Shown: piece after piece, positions 24,473 to 34,167 of the stretch
Layout: each line of letters begins with the position of its first letter
Numbering within the stretch: position 1 is the stretch's first letter
Source: Pseudomonas migulae NBRC 103157
Lineage (GTDB): Bacteria; Pseudomonadota; Gammaproteobacteria; Pseudomonadales; Pseudomonadaceae
Direction: 5' to 3'
NCBI RefSeq assembly: GCF_002091715.1
Contig: NZ_BDAG01000040.1
Location: 1-64,000 of the forward strand
Length of the DNA: 64,000 bases
Notes under the pieces: generated by a model
Seen by the model: the letters and a program-made list of their open reading frames with translations, nothing else
What the model was told of the DNA's origin: nothing
The model's database searches: none
Position numbers and translations under genes: made by a program

Positions 24473-25647
24473 GGCTCTACCGTCCTCGTTGGGTCTGCAG
24501 GTTTTGTCTGATTGCCTGATGCGTGATCAAACTCGCCCAAGTGTTTTCCGCGTTTGTTGTATTTCTCCACTGCGCCGTGCTGGAAGTCCCATTCGTAAAT
24601 CGTGCCTTTTTTATCCTTCCAACGAGGACGTAGGCCCCCGCCCTTCATGCGGGTTTTGCCTGGGGCCCATTTTGCATCCGGAAAGGCCGGCAGGGTATGT
24701 GGCTTCGGGTAGTAATGATGAGAAATACTGACAACGACATAGACCGGCCTTACACCCGAATCCGCCGGAAACACCAGAATGAAATCCTTGTACTCCGGCG
24801 GATAAACCGGGTTCACGATGATGCTGTCAGCCGCTTTCGTTGGCGGGTAAACCCAGATAGGCGGCGCTTGCGGGGCAGCCTCCAGCGCCGGAATGCCCAG
24901 GATGTCGGAACCATCCACGGCCGGCGTCCAGATCAGTTCGATGCCGTCACCCAGGTCAGCCACCTGCTGGCTGCCACGCACTGTGAACTGCACGACATCG
25001 ACCATTTCCCAATCGCGATGTTTGCCGGTGTAGAAGCCATATCCCTTGAGACTGCCGTCACTCTGTTGTTCGACCCGCAGGCGAACGCGGGTACGGGCCT
25101 GTTTGAGCGCACGGAGTTGGTCGTCGGTGTAAAGCGAGCTGTCGCCCAGACTCGATGGTGTGAACAGCACAACAAGGCCAACCAGCGTTGCTGTTACGGC
25201 GCTCGCCGCGACCACGGGAGCAGCGGCGAATGCCGAGCCTGCCAAGGCGAGGGCGCCCAGACCCGCAGGAATCGCAGTGCCACTGATCTTCTTCAGTGGT
25301 ATTGCGCCTGATTGATCCGCTTCTCGAGCACCCAGCAGAATCAGGTCACCGTAGTCTTTCAGGCTATCGGTCGGCACCATCCCTGAGGGGTTCGAGTAAT
25401 CGATGATGGCGTCCGGCAGCTTGCAGGACTTGGCGAAGACACATCCGGCTTGAGTGGTTCTTTGCTTTTGCGCTATGAGCGGACGGTTGCGTTCGAAGGC
25501 GTCTTGCCTGGCCAGCATGGCCTCATAGGCTTTTTGCCTGGCGTCCCGCTCGGCCAACTCGGTGGCGGTCATGTAGCGGTAGGTGACGTGATGCCCATCG
25601 CCGGAGGGCGGATTCTTAACCCGCGGAATGTCCTTGTTGCCAGCCAC
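24469..25647 (-). CDS. Pyocin-S-domain toxin with colicin-E3-type 16S rRNase domain
   Basis: 392 residues from a GTG start at 25647 with AAAGGATGATCA upstream. Parts in order: polar N terminus with a cysteine pair (GCVFAKSC, about 68-75), a hydrophobic alanine/glycine segment (about 120-165), an S-type pyocin beta domain (about 185-325, IWVYPPTKAADSIIVNPVYPPE), and a basic C-terminal nuclease (about 333-392). All E3 catalytic residues are present: D354, H357, E361, H369 and R388 correspond to D510, H513, E517, H526 and R545 of colicin E3, with a single one-residue gap. Predicted to cut 16S rRNA at the decoding site. Too short to hold the usual receptor-binding and translocation domains of released bacteriocins, so delivery by type VI secretion or another machine is possible. 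Confidence 0.9.
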   Translation of the reverse strand: MAGNKDIPRVKNPPSGDGHHVTYRYMTATELAERDARQKAYEAMLARQDAFERNRPLIAQKQRTTQAGCVFAKSCKLPDAIIDYSNPSGMVPTDSLKDYGDLILLGAREADQSGAIPLKKISGTAIPAGLGALALAGSAFAAAPVVAASAVTATLVGLVVLFTPSSLGDSSLYTDDQLRALKQARTRVRLRVEQQSDGSLKGYGFYTGKHRDWEMVDVVQFTVRGSQQVADLGDGIELIWTPAVDGSDILGIPALEAAPQAPPIWVYPPTKAADSIIVNPVYPPEYKDFILVFPADSGVRPVYVVVSISHHYYPKPHTLPAFPDAKWAPGKTRMKGGGLRPRWKDKKGTIYEWDFQHGAVEKYNKRGKHLGEFDHASGNQTKPADPTRTVEP

Positions 25648-25672
25648 TGATCATCCTTTCGTTCGTCCATCG

Positions 25673-25787
25673 GCAGCCCCGAAAAAGGGGCTGCGCGACG
25701 TTAACGAACGCGGCTAATCGTGGCTGTAGGACGAGTCTTGGATGACTCTAAGCGTTTTCTCTTTTTATCGGGATTGCAGCGCAATCC
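25673..25787. other. Two strong hairpins between toxin and HNH genes
   Basis: GCAGCCCC-GAAAAA-GGGGCTGC (25673-25694) and GGATTGC-AGC-GCAATCC (25771-25787) are perfect inverted repeats in the 183-bp gap. The first lacks a strong U-tract on the toxin strand but could end transcription from the HNH gene, insulating the toxin. No LexA box or obvious PrtN box was found before the toxin. Confidence 0.55.
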
Positions 25788-25830
25788 TCAGGGCCCGGGG
25801 CCTTCGGGGGCGTAGGTTTTCCAGGCCCAA

Positions 25831-26544
25831 TCACTCAATCTTCAACCGCTTCACCTTCTGAAACAGCGAAGCAGTGAACTCATCCCGATCACTCGAATGG
25901 TGACAACGTCGATGACAATTCGGACACAGCGCTACGGCATTACTCGGGCGATCCGAACCTTCCTGCGCCAAATGCTTAACGTGATGAACCTCAAGAAACG
26001 GCCTGCCGTCCTTCTCAAACGGCGCCGGTTTTCCGCAACCCTCGCAGATACCATTGGCTTCTTTCCGCACCCAGGCTCTTACCTCTGGATCGCGTACAAA
26101 AGAGTTGCCCGAGCCTGGTACTTGTTGTGGTTTCAAAATCCCCTTCGGCTCGCCTTTGAATGGTTGCTTCTCAAGTTTGGCAGCACGTTGTTCTAGCGTT
26201 GCCTCATCGGCGGTCGGGGCAAAGTCTTCCTGCGTTAAAGCACTCGGCGCGTTTAGCGCTTCACGAATGCTGCTCGCAACATTTGCGCCGACGTTTTTGG
26301 CGGGTTTGTAGCCCTCAATGCGATCTCGTTTGAGTTCGACCAACACGGTAGAGATGTTCTGCATCCGAAACTCAACCGAACCTTTGGTGCGGCCTGCTAA
26401 GGCGCCCTCGCGAAGGACGCGATTCTCGTGAGCCTTATTGACCTTCTGACCGTTCTGCTCGCGTGACAGCATGCTGAGATAGGCGTCGACCGCAGCCTGA
26501 ATCTCCGCGTCACTCCAGTCGCTGTTGTTCTTTTCCGTGTCCAT
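25831..26544 (-). CDS. HNH endonuclease (McrA-like)
   Basis: 237 residues. The N-terminal 75 residues form an alpha-helical domain seen in HNH proteins of restriction type (SDAEIQAAVDAYLSML, KGSVEFRMQNIS). A linker follows, then a C-terminal HNH nuclease at about 160-225 with two zinc CxxC pairs (CEGCGKPAPF and CPNCHRRCHH) and the catalytic HHV (FLEVHHVKHLAQEGSD, NAVALCPNC). It probably cuts DNA, perhaps modified DNA as McrA does. Weak ribosome-binding site inside a hairpin (26552-26572). It sits between the toxin and a BRO-N gene. Confidence 0.88.
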   Translation of the reverse strand: MDTEKNNSDWSDAEIQAAVDAYLSMLSREQNGQKVNKAHENRVLREGALAGRTKGSVEFRMQNISTVLVELKRDRIEGYKPAKNVGANVASSIREALNAPSALTQEDFAPTADEATLEQRAAKLEKQPFKGEPKGILKPQQVPGSGNSFVRDPEVRAWVRKEANGICEGCGKPAPFEKDGRPFLEVHHVKHLAQEGSDRPSNAVALCPNCHRRCHHSSDRDEFTASLFQKVKRLKIE

Positions 26545-26551
26545 ATAATCG

Positions 26552-26572
26552 CCGAGGGCTGAAAACCCTCGG
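26552..26572 (-). promoter_or_regulatory. Hairpin overlapping the HNH ribosome-binding region
   Basis: CCGAGGG-CTGAAAA-CCCTCGG has perfect 7-bp arms and ends 8 bases before the HNH ATG. The only purine-rich ribosome-binding candidate (GAGGG) lies in one arm, so the stem could restrict translation of the nuclease. Confidence 0.4.
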
Positions 26573-26654
26573 ACGATACTGAGTGGCCATCACGGATGTC
26601 TACGAAAATTCCTACAGTAAATGCCGACGCTTCTTTCAGTCGATCCTACAAAAC

Positions 26655-27188
26655 CTACCCAACAGAATGCTTTGAAGACTGAAACGCCTCCAAAATCTTT
26701 CGCCACCAAGGCTTCACCGCTGGCACGCGCCGCCGTGTGCGACCTAGCAACAGATAAGGCATATCCCGCAACCGAATCCAGCCTTCATTCTGCCAATGCA
26801 ACAGACTCAACGACATCTCCGGCCAATCCAACAAACTCAACATTGGCCGATCTGCATTCTTCGATTGCCCCGCATCGCGCAAGGCTGGGACCACTTGATG
26901 GGTCAACCACTCACGCAATAACCGATTCCCGGGCGCGTAGTGATACACCAACAACGCATAAGCACCGGATTCGCTGAGCATTAGTCGCTGCTCAGATTGT
27001 CCGTAGTACTCAATCAGCAACGTATGCCGCTGATCCTCGTCCAGTTTATTAACCACGCGATCACTTAGATGGAAGCCCATTAGACGACCGAGATCGCGGG
27101 CGCAAAACCATGGCTGGTTTTCCAAAAGGAGGGCATGGAGGTGGAGGTTATGGCGTGCGAAGCGTGTTGGAATGATCGGATCAGGCAT
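26655..27188 (-). CDS. BRO-N domain (phage antirepressor-like) protein
   Basis: 177 residues. The Bro-N DNA-binding domain lies at about 8-105 (PWFCARDLGRLMGFHLSDRVVNKLDEDQRHTLL, LMLSESGAYALLVYHY, LREWLTHQVVPALRDAG; motif cores given). The C-terminal 70 residues are tryptophan-rich and basic, with no recognisable second domain. BRO-N proteins are mostly phage or prophage antirepressors, but stand-alone copies are common in Pseudomonas. GGAGATCGGTC precedes the ATG. Divergent from nothing nearby; a 330-bp non-coding stretch lies upstream. Confidence 0.85.
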   Translation of the reverse strand: MPDPIIPTRFARHNLHLHALLLENQPWFCARDLGRLMGFHLSDRVVNKLDEDQRHTLLIEYYGQSEQRLMLSESGAYALLVYHYAPGNRLLREWLTHQVVPALRDAGQSKNADRPMLSLLDWPEMSLSLLHWQNEGWIRLRDMPYLLLGRTRRRVPAVKPWWRKILEAFQSSKHSVG

Positions 27189-27245
27189 GACCGATCTCCG
27201 AGATGGAGAATGAGCGGAGTGGTCTTTGTGTCGGCATATCCATTA

Positions 27246-27371
27246 CCTCTACGTGTGAATTTTGAGAGGGCCAAAACCCGACGTAGAGGACTTAAGGAAA
27301 TCCCAACAAGCATTCTCTTCAAACACAAAGTCGCGCATATGTCTTTGAGACATGCGCGATCACTGCGTGAT
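27246..27371. other. Structured non-coding stretch upstream of BRO-N gene
   Basis: The 330-bp gap 27189-27520 has no convincing gene but holds three inverted repeats in 126 bp. CCTCTACGT (27246-27254) pairs with ACGTAGAGG (27281-27289). GCGCATATGTC pairs with GACATGCGC around 27335-27360. ATCAC-TGC-GTGAT is at 27359-27371. It could be an operator region or a small structured RNA. Confidence 0.35.
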
Positions 27372-27520
27372 TGAGTAGCTTCTACGTTGGGCGTTTCTTA
27401 GGCACCTGCAATGGAGCTTAGAGGTGCTTTGAATGGGCATCAATGCGGAAGCAGCTGCAAGTGTTGTAGGACTTTTGGCGGTGTAGCGTAGGGATCGAAA
27501 AAGCATAATCATTTCCCAAT

Positions 27521-27549
27521 AAAAAAGCCCCGATCAGATCGGGGCTTTT
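27521..27549. terminator. Intrinsic terminator, mainly for nrdB
   Basis: AAAAAAGCCCCGATC-A-GATCGGGGCTTTT is a strong stem with runs of A/T on both sides, so it can act on both strands. It lies 50 bp past the nrdB stop. Confidence 0.9.
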
Positions 27550-27599
27550 CGTATTTCGATTTGTCGATTTACATCGTCAAATCGCGGCAAGCTTGGAAA

Positions 27600-28850
27600 T
27601 CAATCCCAGCTCAACGCCCCACCAGTCTGATACTCAATAACCCGAGTCTCAAAGAAATTCTTCTCTTTCTTCAAGTCCATAATCTCGCTCATCCAAGGGA
27701 ACGGGTTAGTCGTCCCTGGATACTCTTCCTTCAACCCAATCTGCGACAGACGACGGTTAGCGATGAACTTCAGATAGTCCTCCATCATCGCCGCGTTCAT
27801 ACCCAACACGCCACGAGGCATGGTATCCCGAGCGTATTCAATCTCCAGCTGAGTGCCCTGCAGAATCATCTGCGAAGCCTCTTCCTTCATCTCGGCATCC
27901 CACAGGTGCGGGTTTTCGATTTTGATCTGGTTGATCACGTCGATGCCGAAGTTCAGGTGCATGGATTCGTCGCGCAGGATGTACTGGAACTGCTCGGCGA
28001 CGCCGGTCATTTTGTTGCGGCGGCCCATGGAGAGGATCTGGGTGAAGCCGCAATAGAAGAAGATGCCTTCCAGAACGCAGTAGTAGGCGATCAGGTTGCG
28101 CAGCAGTTCTTTGTCGGTTTCGACGGTGCCAGTTTCGAACTTCGGATCGGAGATCGAACGGGTGTACTTCAGGCCCCAGGTGGCTTTTTTCGCGACCGAT
28201 GGGATCTCGTGGTACATGTTGAAGATCTCGCCTTCATCCATGGCCAGCGATTCGATGCAGTACTGGTAGGCGTGGGTGTGGATCGCTTCTTCGAAAGCCT
28301 GGCGCAGGATGTACTGGCGGCATTCCGGGTTGGTGATCAGGCGGTACACGGCCAGGACCAGGTTGTTGGCAACCAGGGAGTCGGCGGTGGAGAAGAAGCC
28401 GAGGTTGCGCATGACGATGCGGCGCTCGTCGTCGGTCAGGCCTTCCGGGTCTTTCCAGAGGGCGATGTCGGCGGTCATGTTGACTTCTTGCGGCATCCAG
28501 TGGTTTGCGCAACCGTCCAGATACTTTTGCCAGGCCCAGTCGTACTTGAACGGTACGAGTTGGTTGAGGTCGGCGCGGCAGTTGATCATGCGCTTTTCGT
28601 CAACGGCGACGCGGGCGGAGGCGCCTTCGAGTTCGGCGAGGCCTTCAGCGATGTCGAGGTTGTCCAGGGCTGCTTTGGCACGGGCGATAGCGGCAGAGTC
28701 GGTCGCGGTTACGGCGCGAGCTTCTTGAGCGGCGACACCACCAGCGGTGTCGAGTCGGTCCATGTTGGCTTCAGTCGCGTGGCCGGCGTTGGCGCCTTTT
28801 ACCACGGTCTCGCCGCTGTCTTCTTTGTCGAATTCGTCCCAGCTCAGCAT
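27600..28850 (-). CDS. nrdB: Class Ia ribonucleotide reductase, small subunit
   Basis: 416 residues, the usual Pseudomonas length. Houses the di-iron/tyrosyl radical cofactor that drives NDP reduction by the large subunit. Iron-ligand helices are seen in DIALWKDPEG, AFEEAIHTHAYQYCIESL and QYILRDESMHLNFGIDVI. The C-terminal peptide FETRVIEYQTGGALSWD carries the radical-transfer tyrosine region. The ATG at 28850 has GCAGGAGACGACACGTC upstream; the frame stays open 288 bases further but without a start site. The nrdA gene is not in this window, so the subunits are split here or lie farther apart than usual. Confidence 0.95.
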   Translation of the reverse strand: MLSWDEFDKEDSGETVVKGANAGHATEANMDRLDTAGGVAAQEARAVTATDSAAIARAKAALDNLDIAEGLAELEGASARVAVDEKRMINCRADLNQLVPFKYDWAWQKYLDGCANHWMPQEVNMTADIALWKDPEGLTDDERRIVMRNLGFFSTADSLVANNLVLAVYRLITNPECRQYILRQAFEEAIHTHAYQYCIESLAMDEGEIFNMYHEIPSVAKKATWGLKYTRSISDPKFETGTVETDKELLRNLIAYYCVLEGIFFYCGFTQILSMGRRNKMTGVAEQFQYILRDESMHLNFGIDVINQIKIENPHLWDAEMKEEASQMILQGTQLEIEYARDTMPRGVLGMNAAMMEDYLKFIANRRLSQIGLKEEYPGTTNPFPWMSEIMDLKKEKNFFETRVIEYQTGGALSWD

Positions 28851-28882
28851 GACGTGTCGTCTCCTGCGTGAGGGCCAGATGC

Positions 28883-28917
28883 CCGTGTGAAAACTGATCG
28901 GTTGGTTTTTCACACGG
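28883..28917 (-). promoter_or_regulatory. Perfect 11-bp stem in the nrdB leader
   Basis: CCGTGTGAAAA and TTTTCACACGG are perfect inverses separated by 13 bases, 33-67 bp upstream of the nrdB ATG. No U-tract follows, so it is not a plain terminator. Candidate leader RNA structure or operator. Confidence 0.5.
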
Positions 28918-29277
28918 CCGTACTGGCCGCGTTGGATAGCGTTTTTTGCAGCGGTACACGCAGGCAAATAAACATAATTTTGTACGGGGTCCGAGAGCCT
29001 CTGACGGGCGCAGAAATCGGTGAAGACTTCGGCGTGGGCTTCAGACTGGCTGTTATCCCTGTAAGGGAATATTGCAGGCCCGTTTAAGCCGGCATTATAG
29101 GGAAATTTTTGCGGCCGTGGTGGGGCGAATCCGCGCATGGAGCGGTCGAGAAGGCGGGTTTTTCGGTCGGAGCGAGGGTTTACAGGGCTTTGGCTGGAGA
29201 TCGCGGGCGCAGATTTTTTTTTCTAAATTTTGACGCACTACTTTTTTGTTCAAAAAATAGCCAGAAAAACGGGTTTT
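28918..29277. other. Non-coding nrdB upstream region
   Basis: I see no credible gene here. The sequence turns AT-rich between about 29210 and 29280. It probably contains the nrdB promoter and a long leader. Confidence 0.4.
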
Positions 29278-29293
29278 TCACTACATGTTGTGT
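29278..29293. promoter_or_regulatory. NrdR-box-like palindrome
   Basis: TCACTACATGTTGTGT matches the NrdR consensus ACACTATATATTGTGT at 13 of 16 positions. It lies about 430 bp upstream of nrdB, beyond the leader hairpin and just before the terminator of the small repeat protein. A single box with a weak second copy near 29235. Confidence 0.45.
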
Positions 29294-29327
29294 TTTGAGC
29301 CGATTTTCGGTGACCCCAGACACAACT

Positions 29328-29348
29328 AAGCCCGACCGAAGCCGGGCT
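29328..29348 (-). terminator. Hairpin terminator of the small repeat protein gene
   Basis: AGCCCGGCTTCGGTCGGGCTT on the minus strand is the common Pseudomonas terminator stem. It lies 20 bp after the stop of the gene at 29368; the U-tract is short. Confidence 0.6.
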
Positions 29349-29367
29349 GTAAAGTCACGCTCGATGA

Positions 29368-29682
29368 TCAGCTCAGGCGAGCTGCACCGACGTGGTCTGC
29401 GCCATCGGCGGCGAACCTGGCGGCGCCAACGTGATCGGCACCGTCGGCAGCGACTTTGGCGGCGCCGGTGTGATCAAAACCATCGGAAGCCAGTTTGCCT
29501 GCACCGACGTGATCGGCACCATCAGCGGCGACTTTGGCCGAGCCGGTGTGGTCGTAACCGTCAGAAGCGACAGCTGCTTCGGTGGTGAAAGTGGCCGAAC
29601 CCGTGCGGTCATAACCGTCGGCGGCGAAGGTGTTGGCGGCCAGTACAGACAGGGTCAGGGCGAGGATCAGTTTGGTTTTCAT
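29368..29682 (-). CDS. Secreted protein of 13-residue tandem repeats
   Basis: 104 residues. The signal peptide MKTKLILALTLSVLAANTFA is followed by one degenerate and five near-identical 13-residue units of the form (A/S)(A/S)DGxDHxGxxxx, such as SDGYDHTGSAKVA and ADGADHVGAARFA. Each unit keeps Asp-Gly, Asp-His and a Gly, which suggests a repeated metal- or ligand-binding turn. I recall similar small Pseudomonas proteins without a proven function. Units alternate between Y/F-T and A-V versions, a sign of duplication in pairs. Confidence 0.75.
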   Translation of the reverse strand: MKTKLILALTLSVLAANTFAADGYDRTGSATFTTEAAVASDGYDHTGSAKVAADGADHVGAGKLASDGFDHTGAAKVAADGADHVGAARFAADGADHVGAARLS

Positions 29683-29840
29683 GTCGTTGCTCCAAGTTCG
29701 TAGGCGTTGTGTGCCTTGGTGTGGAATTCATACTACGCCGATGAATTCGATTAAAAAGCTCAAATAAGTGCTTAAAATTATCGAATAAATCGATTTATGC
29801 GGTTCGGCGCTTCAATAGCTCAAACATCGTGTCGACTGCT

Positions 29841-29866
29841 ATCGCCAGCAAGCCGGCTCCTACAGG
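29841..29866. repeat. Single type A REP
   Basis: ATCGCCAGCAAGCCGGCTCC followed by TACAGG, with no partner arm nearby: a solo REP between two small secreted-protein genes. Confidence 0.8.
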
Positions 29867-29917
29867 TCGGTGTGATGATCGGGCATTGGGTCGAACCGTT
29901 TAGGGGGGTGCGGGTGA

Positions 29918-30181
29918 TTAGCCGTTGGTGCAGCCGTTACCCATGACGCTGTAGCGCAGAATGTGGCGTTGGCCTTTGGAGTCGTCGTATTCCATTTTCA
30001 TGGGGACCACTTCGCACACATTGGGGATTTCACTCATGGAGACAACTTTGGCGATGTCCAGGTGAGTGGAGTAAGTGTATTCCTCGATGACCGGTTGTTG
30101 CTGTGCGACATCAGTCGGGACCTCGTCTGCCATGGCGGTTGCGCACAGGCTGGAGAGGGCCAGAACTAATAAAGCTTTCAT
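29918..30181 (-). CDS. DUF2790 secreted protein
   Basis: 87 residues. The signal peptide (MKALLVLALSSLCATAMA) is followed by the DUF2790 domain: YTYSTHLDIAKVVSMSEIP, then CEVVPMKMEYDDSKG and the C-terminal YSVMGNGCTNG, with two cysteines likely to be disulfide-bonded. This family is Pseudomonas-specific, of unknown function, and often under copper or two-component control. The ATG at 30181 is preceded by AAAGGTAAAAACGAA. Confidence 0.85.
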   Translation of the reverse strand: MKALLVLALSSLCATAMADEVPTDVAQQQPVIEEYTYSTHLDIAKVVSMSEIPNVCEVVPMKMEYDDSKGQRHILRYSVMGNGCTNG

Positions 30182-30410
30182 TTCGTTTTTACCTTTTAGA
30201 GGTCGAGTGGGGTCACGCAACCTTTTTGGGGTTGCGTGTGGAACTTGATGACTGGTGTTTTTTGATTAACTGCCTTCGTGGGGGCTGCAACTTGGTTAAT
30301 CAGGTTTGCCTTGTTGGCGAGGCTGATTTTAGGCGTGAGGGTTGCGTTCATATAGGTGGGGTTTTGATAAACACCTTTGACAGATTTCGTAACAATCGTG
30401 GAATACGGTT

Positions 30411-30510
30411 GTAGGAGCCGGCTTGCTGGCGATTAATCCGAGAGCGCCACGGGGTGTCAGGATGGGTGCGTTATCGTTGACGACCATCGCCAGCAAGCCG
30501 GCTCCTACAG
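30411..30510. repeat. REPIN, type A
   Basis: GTAGGAGCCGGCTTGCTGGC opens and its inverse closes at 30510, with a 55-bp spacer. It fills the middle of the 464-bp gap between the DUF2790 gene and acsA; the acsA promoter should lie in 30511-30645. Confidence 0.9.
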
Positions 30511-30645
30511 GGGGCGCGTGTATCTGAGCGGGCTTATCACGATAATTTGTAGGGGCTTGTTACTACCATCGTCGAATGGTTCTATAGGCCCGGCCCGGCT
30601 ACAACGGAGTCATACAAAAACAACTATTTCACCGAGGTAAGAAAG

Positions 30646-32601
<1,956 letters not shown>

Positions 32602-32623
32602 GTAGCGTTCGGCGTCATCGAAG

Positions 32624-32657
32624 CCCTGCCAGGTGTTGAGCCTGGTGGGGTTTTTTT
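32624..32657 (+). terminator. acsA intrinsic terminator
   Basis: CCCTGCCAGG and CCTGGTGGGG form an imperfect stem around TGTTGAG, followed by seven T. Confidence 0.85.
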
Positions 32658-32691
32658 ATGCCTGAGGGTTTTGTGTTGGTCGTTCGGGCCT

Positions 32692-32789
32692 CTTCGCGAG
32701 CAAGCCCGCTCCCACAGTGGGTTTTGAGTCGGGCACAAATCCCGTATTTGGCGGAGATCCACTGTGGGAGCGGGCTTGCTCGCGAAGGC
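32692..32789. repeat. REPIN, type B (tail-to-tail order)
   Basis: TTCGCGAGCAAGCCCGCTCC followed by the inverse ending CGGGCTTGCTCGCGAAGG, with the spacer palindrome CCACAGTGG/CCACTGTGG. From 32790 to the aotJ promoter nothing gene-like is visible. Confidence 0.88.
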
Positions 32790-33117
32790 GATCTGTCAGA
32801 CACCCCATAAACACCAGCCAATAATTATCGGCTTCCCCCGTAGTCCATTTCCCACTGTTACCCATCCCCCTTCAAGTAACTGAATGTGTAACCGTCCGCG
32901 CCGATACGGGGCATTGCGAAACGCCTTAACCCCGCATCAATGCATTTCAGCCCGGCAAAAAAATAAGAACCCACGCTACGCTTGCCGGATTAGAAGGCTT
33001 TGCCAATAATAGGCCCGCAATTTGCAATATAGATCGGTTCACTGTCTTTTGCTCTTGCATGAAATTGCAAGGCTGTCAACGTGCCTAAACGGCTTTCTCG
33101 GTGCTTCTGTAATTTGT

Positions 33118-33133
33118 TGTCGCATTGAAGAAA
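33118..33133 (+). promoter_or_regulatory. ArgR half-site before aotJ
   Basis: TGTCGCATTGAAGAAA is an exact match to TGTCGC-N8-AA, the half-site of the Pseudomonas (AraC-type) ArgR activator. It lies 170-185 bp upstream of the aotJ start. A neighbouring direct half-site is degenerate. Confidence 0.65.
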
Positions 33134-33302
33134 TATCGGCTTCGGGCCTGTCGTTAGAATGCCGATCACTCGCTCGTCGTTGCTCGCGTTGAAAACAACG
33201 CCGGTTTCCCAGGACGCAGCAACCGCTTTCCGGTTTTACTCATTCGCATATTGGGCTGTCGCTCACTCTGCCGTTTTAGCCCTTTACCGATGGAGTCCCA
33301 AG

Positions 33303-34076
33303 ATGAAGAAACTCGTGCTGCTTGGCGCCCTGGCACTGTCCGTGCTGTCCCTGCCAACCTTCGCCGATGAAAAGCCTCTGAAAATTGGCATCGAAGCGGC
33401 TTACCCTCCGTTCGCTTCCAAAGCACCGGACGGCAGCATCGTTGGTTTCGACTACGACATCGGCAACGCTCTGTGCGAAGAGATGAAGGTCAAGTGCACG
33501 TGGGTCGAGCAAGAGTTCGACGGTCTGATCCCGGCACTCAAAGTGCGCAAGATCGACGCGATCCTGTCGTCCATGTCGATCACTGAAGACCGCAAGAAGT
33601 CCGTGGACTTCACCAACAAGTACTACAACACCCCGGCTCGCCTGGTCATGAAGGAAGGTACTCAAGTCAGCGAAGGCCTGACCGAGCTGAAGGGCAAGAA
33701 CATCGGCGTGCAACGTGGTTCGATCCACGAGCGTTTCGCCCGCGAAGTCCTGGCCCCGCTGGGTGCCGAGGTCAAGCCGTACGGTTCGCAGAACGAAATC
33801 TACCTCGACGTGGCTGCCGGTCGCCTCGACGGCACCGTGGCAGACGCTACGCTGCTCAATGACGGTTTCCTGAAAACCGACGCTGGCAAGGGCTTTGCTT
33901 TCGTGGGCCCGGCCTTCACCGACGTCAAATACTTCGGCGACGGCGTAGGCATCGCGGTTCGCAAGGGTGACGCGCTGAAAGACAAGATCAACACCGCGAT
34001 CACCGCCATTCGCGAGAACGGCAAATACAAGCAAATCCAGGACAAGTACTTCGCCTTCGATATCTACGGCAAGTAA
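33303..34076 (+). CDS. aotJ: Arginine/ornithine ABC transporter, periplasmic binding protein
   Basis: 257 residues. Signal peptide MKKLVLLGALALSVLSLPTFA, then a type II periplasmic binding fold (KIGIEAAYPPFASKAPDGSIVGFD; MSITEDRKKSVDFTNKYY; core motifs). Closest in pattern to HisJ/ArgT/AotJ. Captures arginine or ornithine for AotQMP. The ATG at 33303 has GGAGTCCCAAG upstream. First gene of the aot operon; ArgR half-site upstream. Confidence 0.95.
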   Translation: MKKLVLLGALALSVLSLPTFADEKPLKIGIEAAYPPFASKAPDGSIVGFDYDIGNALCEEMKVKCTWVEQEFDGLIPALKVRKIDAILSSMSITEDRKKSVDFTNKYYNTPARLVMKEGTQVSEGLTELKGKNIGVQRGSIHERFAREVLAPLGAEVKPYGSQNEIYLDVAAGRLDGTVADATLLNDGFLKTDAGKGFAFVGPAFTDVKYFGDGVGIAVRKGDALKDKINTAITAIRENGKYKQIQDKYFAFDIYGK

Positions 34077-34098
34077 CACGTCCCGGCGACAAGTCCGA

Positions 34099-34143
34099 AA
34101 TGGCGCAAGCAGCAGGATCTCTGAGGTTTGCGCCATTTTTTCA
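34099..34143 (+). terminator. Partial terminator between aotJ and aotQ
   Basis: AAATGGCGCAA and TTTGCGCCATTTTTT form an 11-bp stem ending in a T-run in the 91-bp gap. Such stems let the abundant binding protein be made in excess over the permease genes and protect the aotJ message. Confidence 0.75.
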
Positions 34144-34167
34144 TCCCAACTTTCGAGGACCTGAATC

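Noticed and set aside
27434..27487. 17-codon frame MGINAEAAASVVGLLAV before the nrdB terminator
   Set aside because: GAGGTG lies upstream, but it is too short and unlike any known small protein.
29235..29250. Second NrdR box 43 bp from the first
   Set aside because: GCACTACTTTTTTGTT matches the consensus in only about half of its positions.
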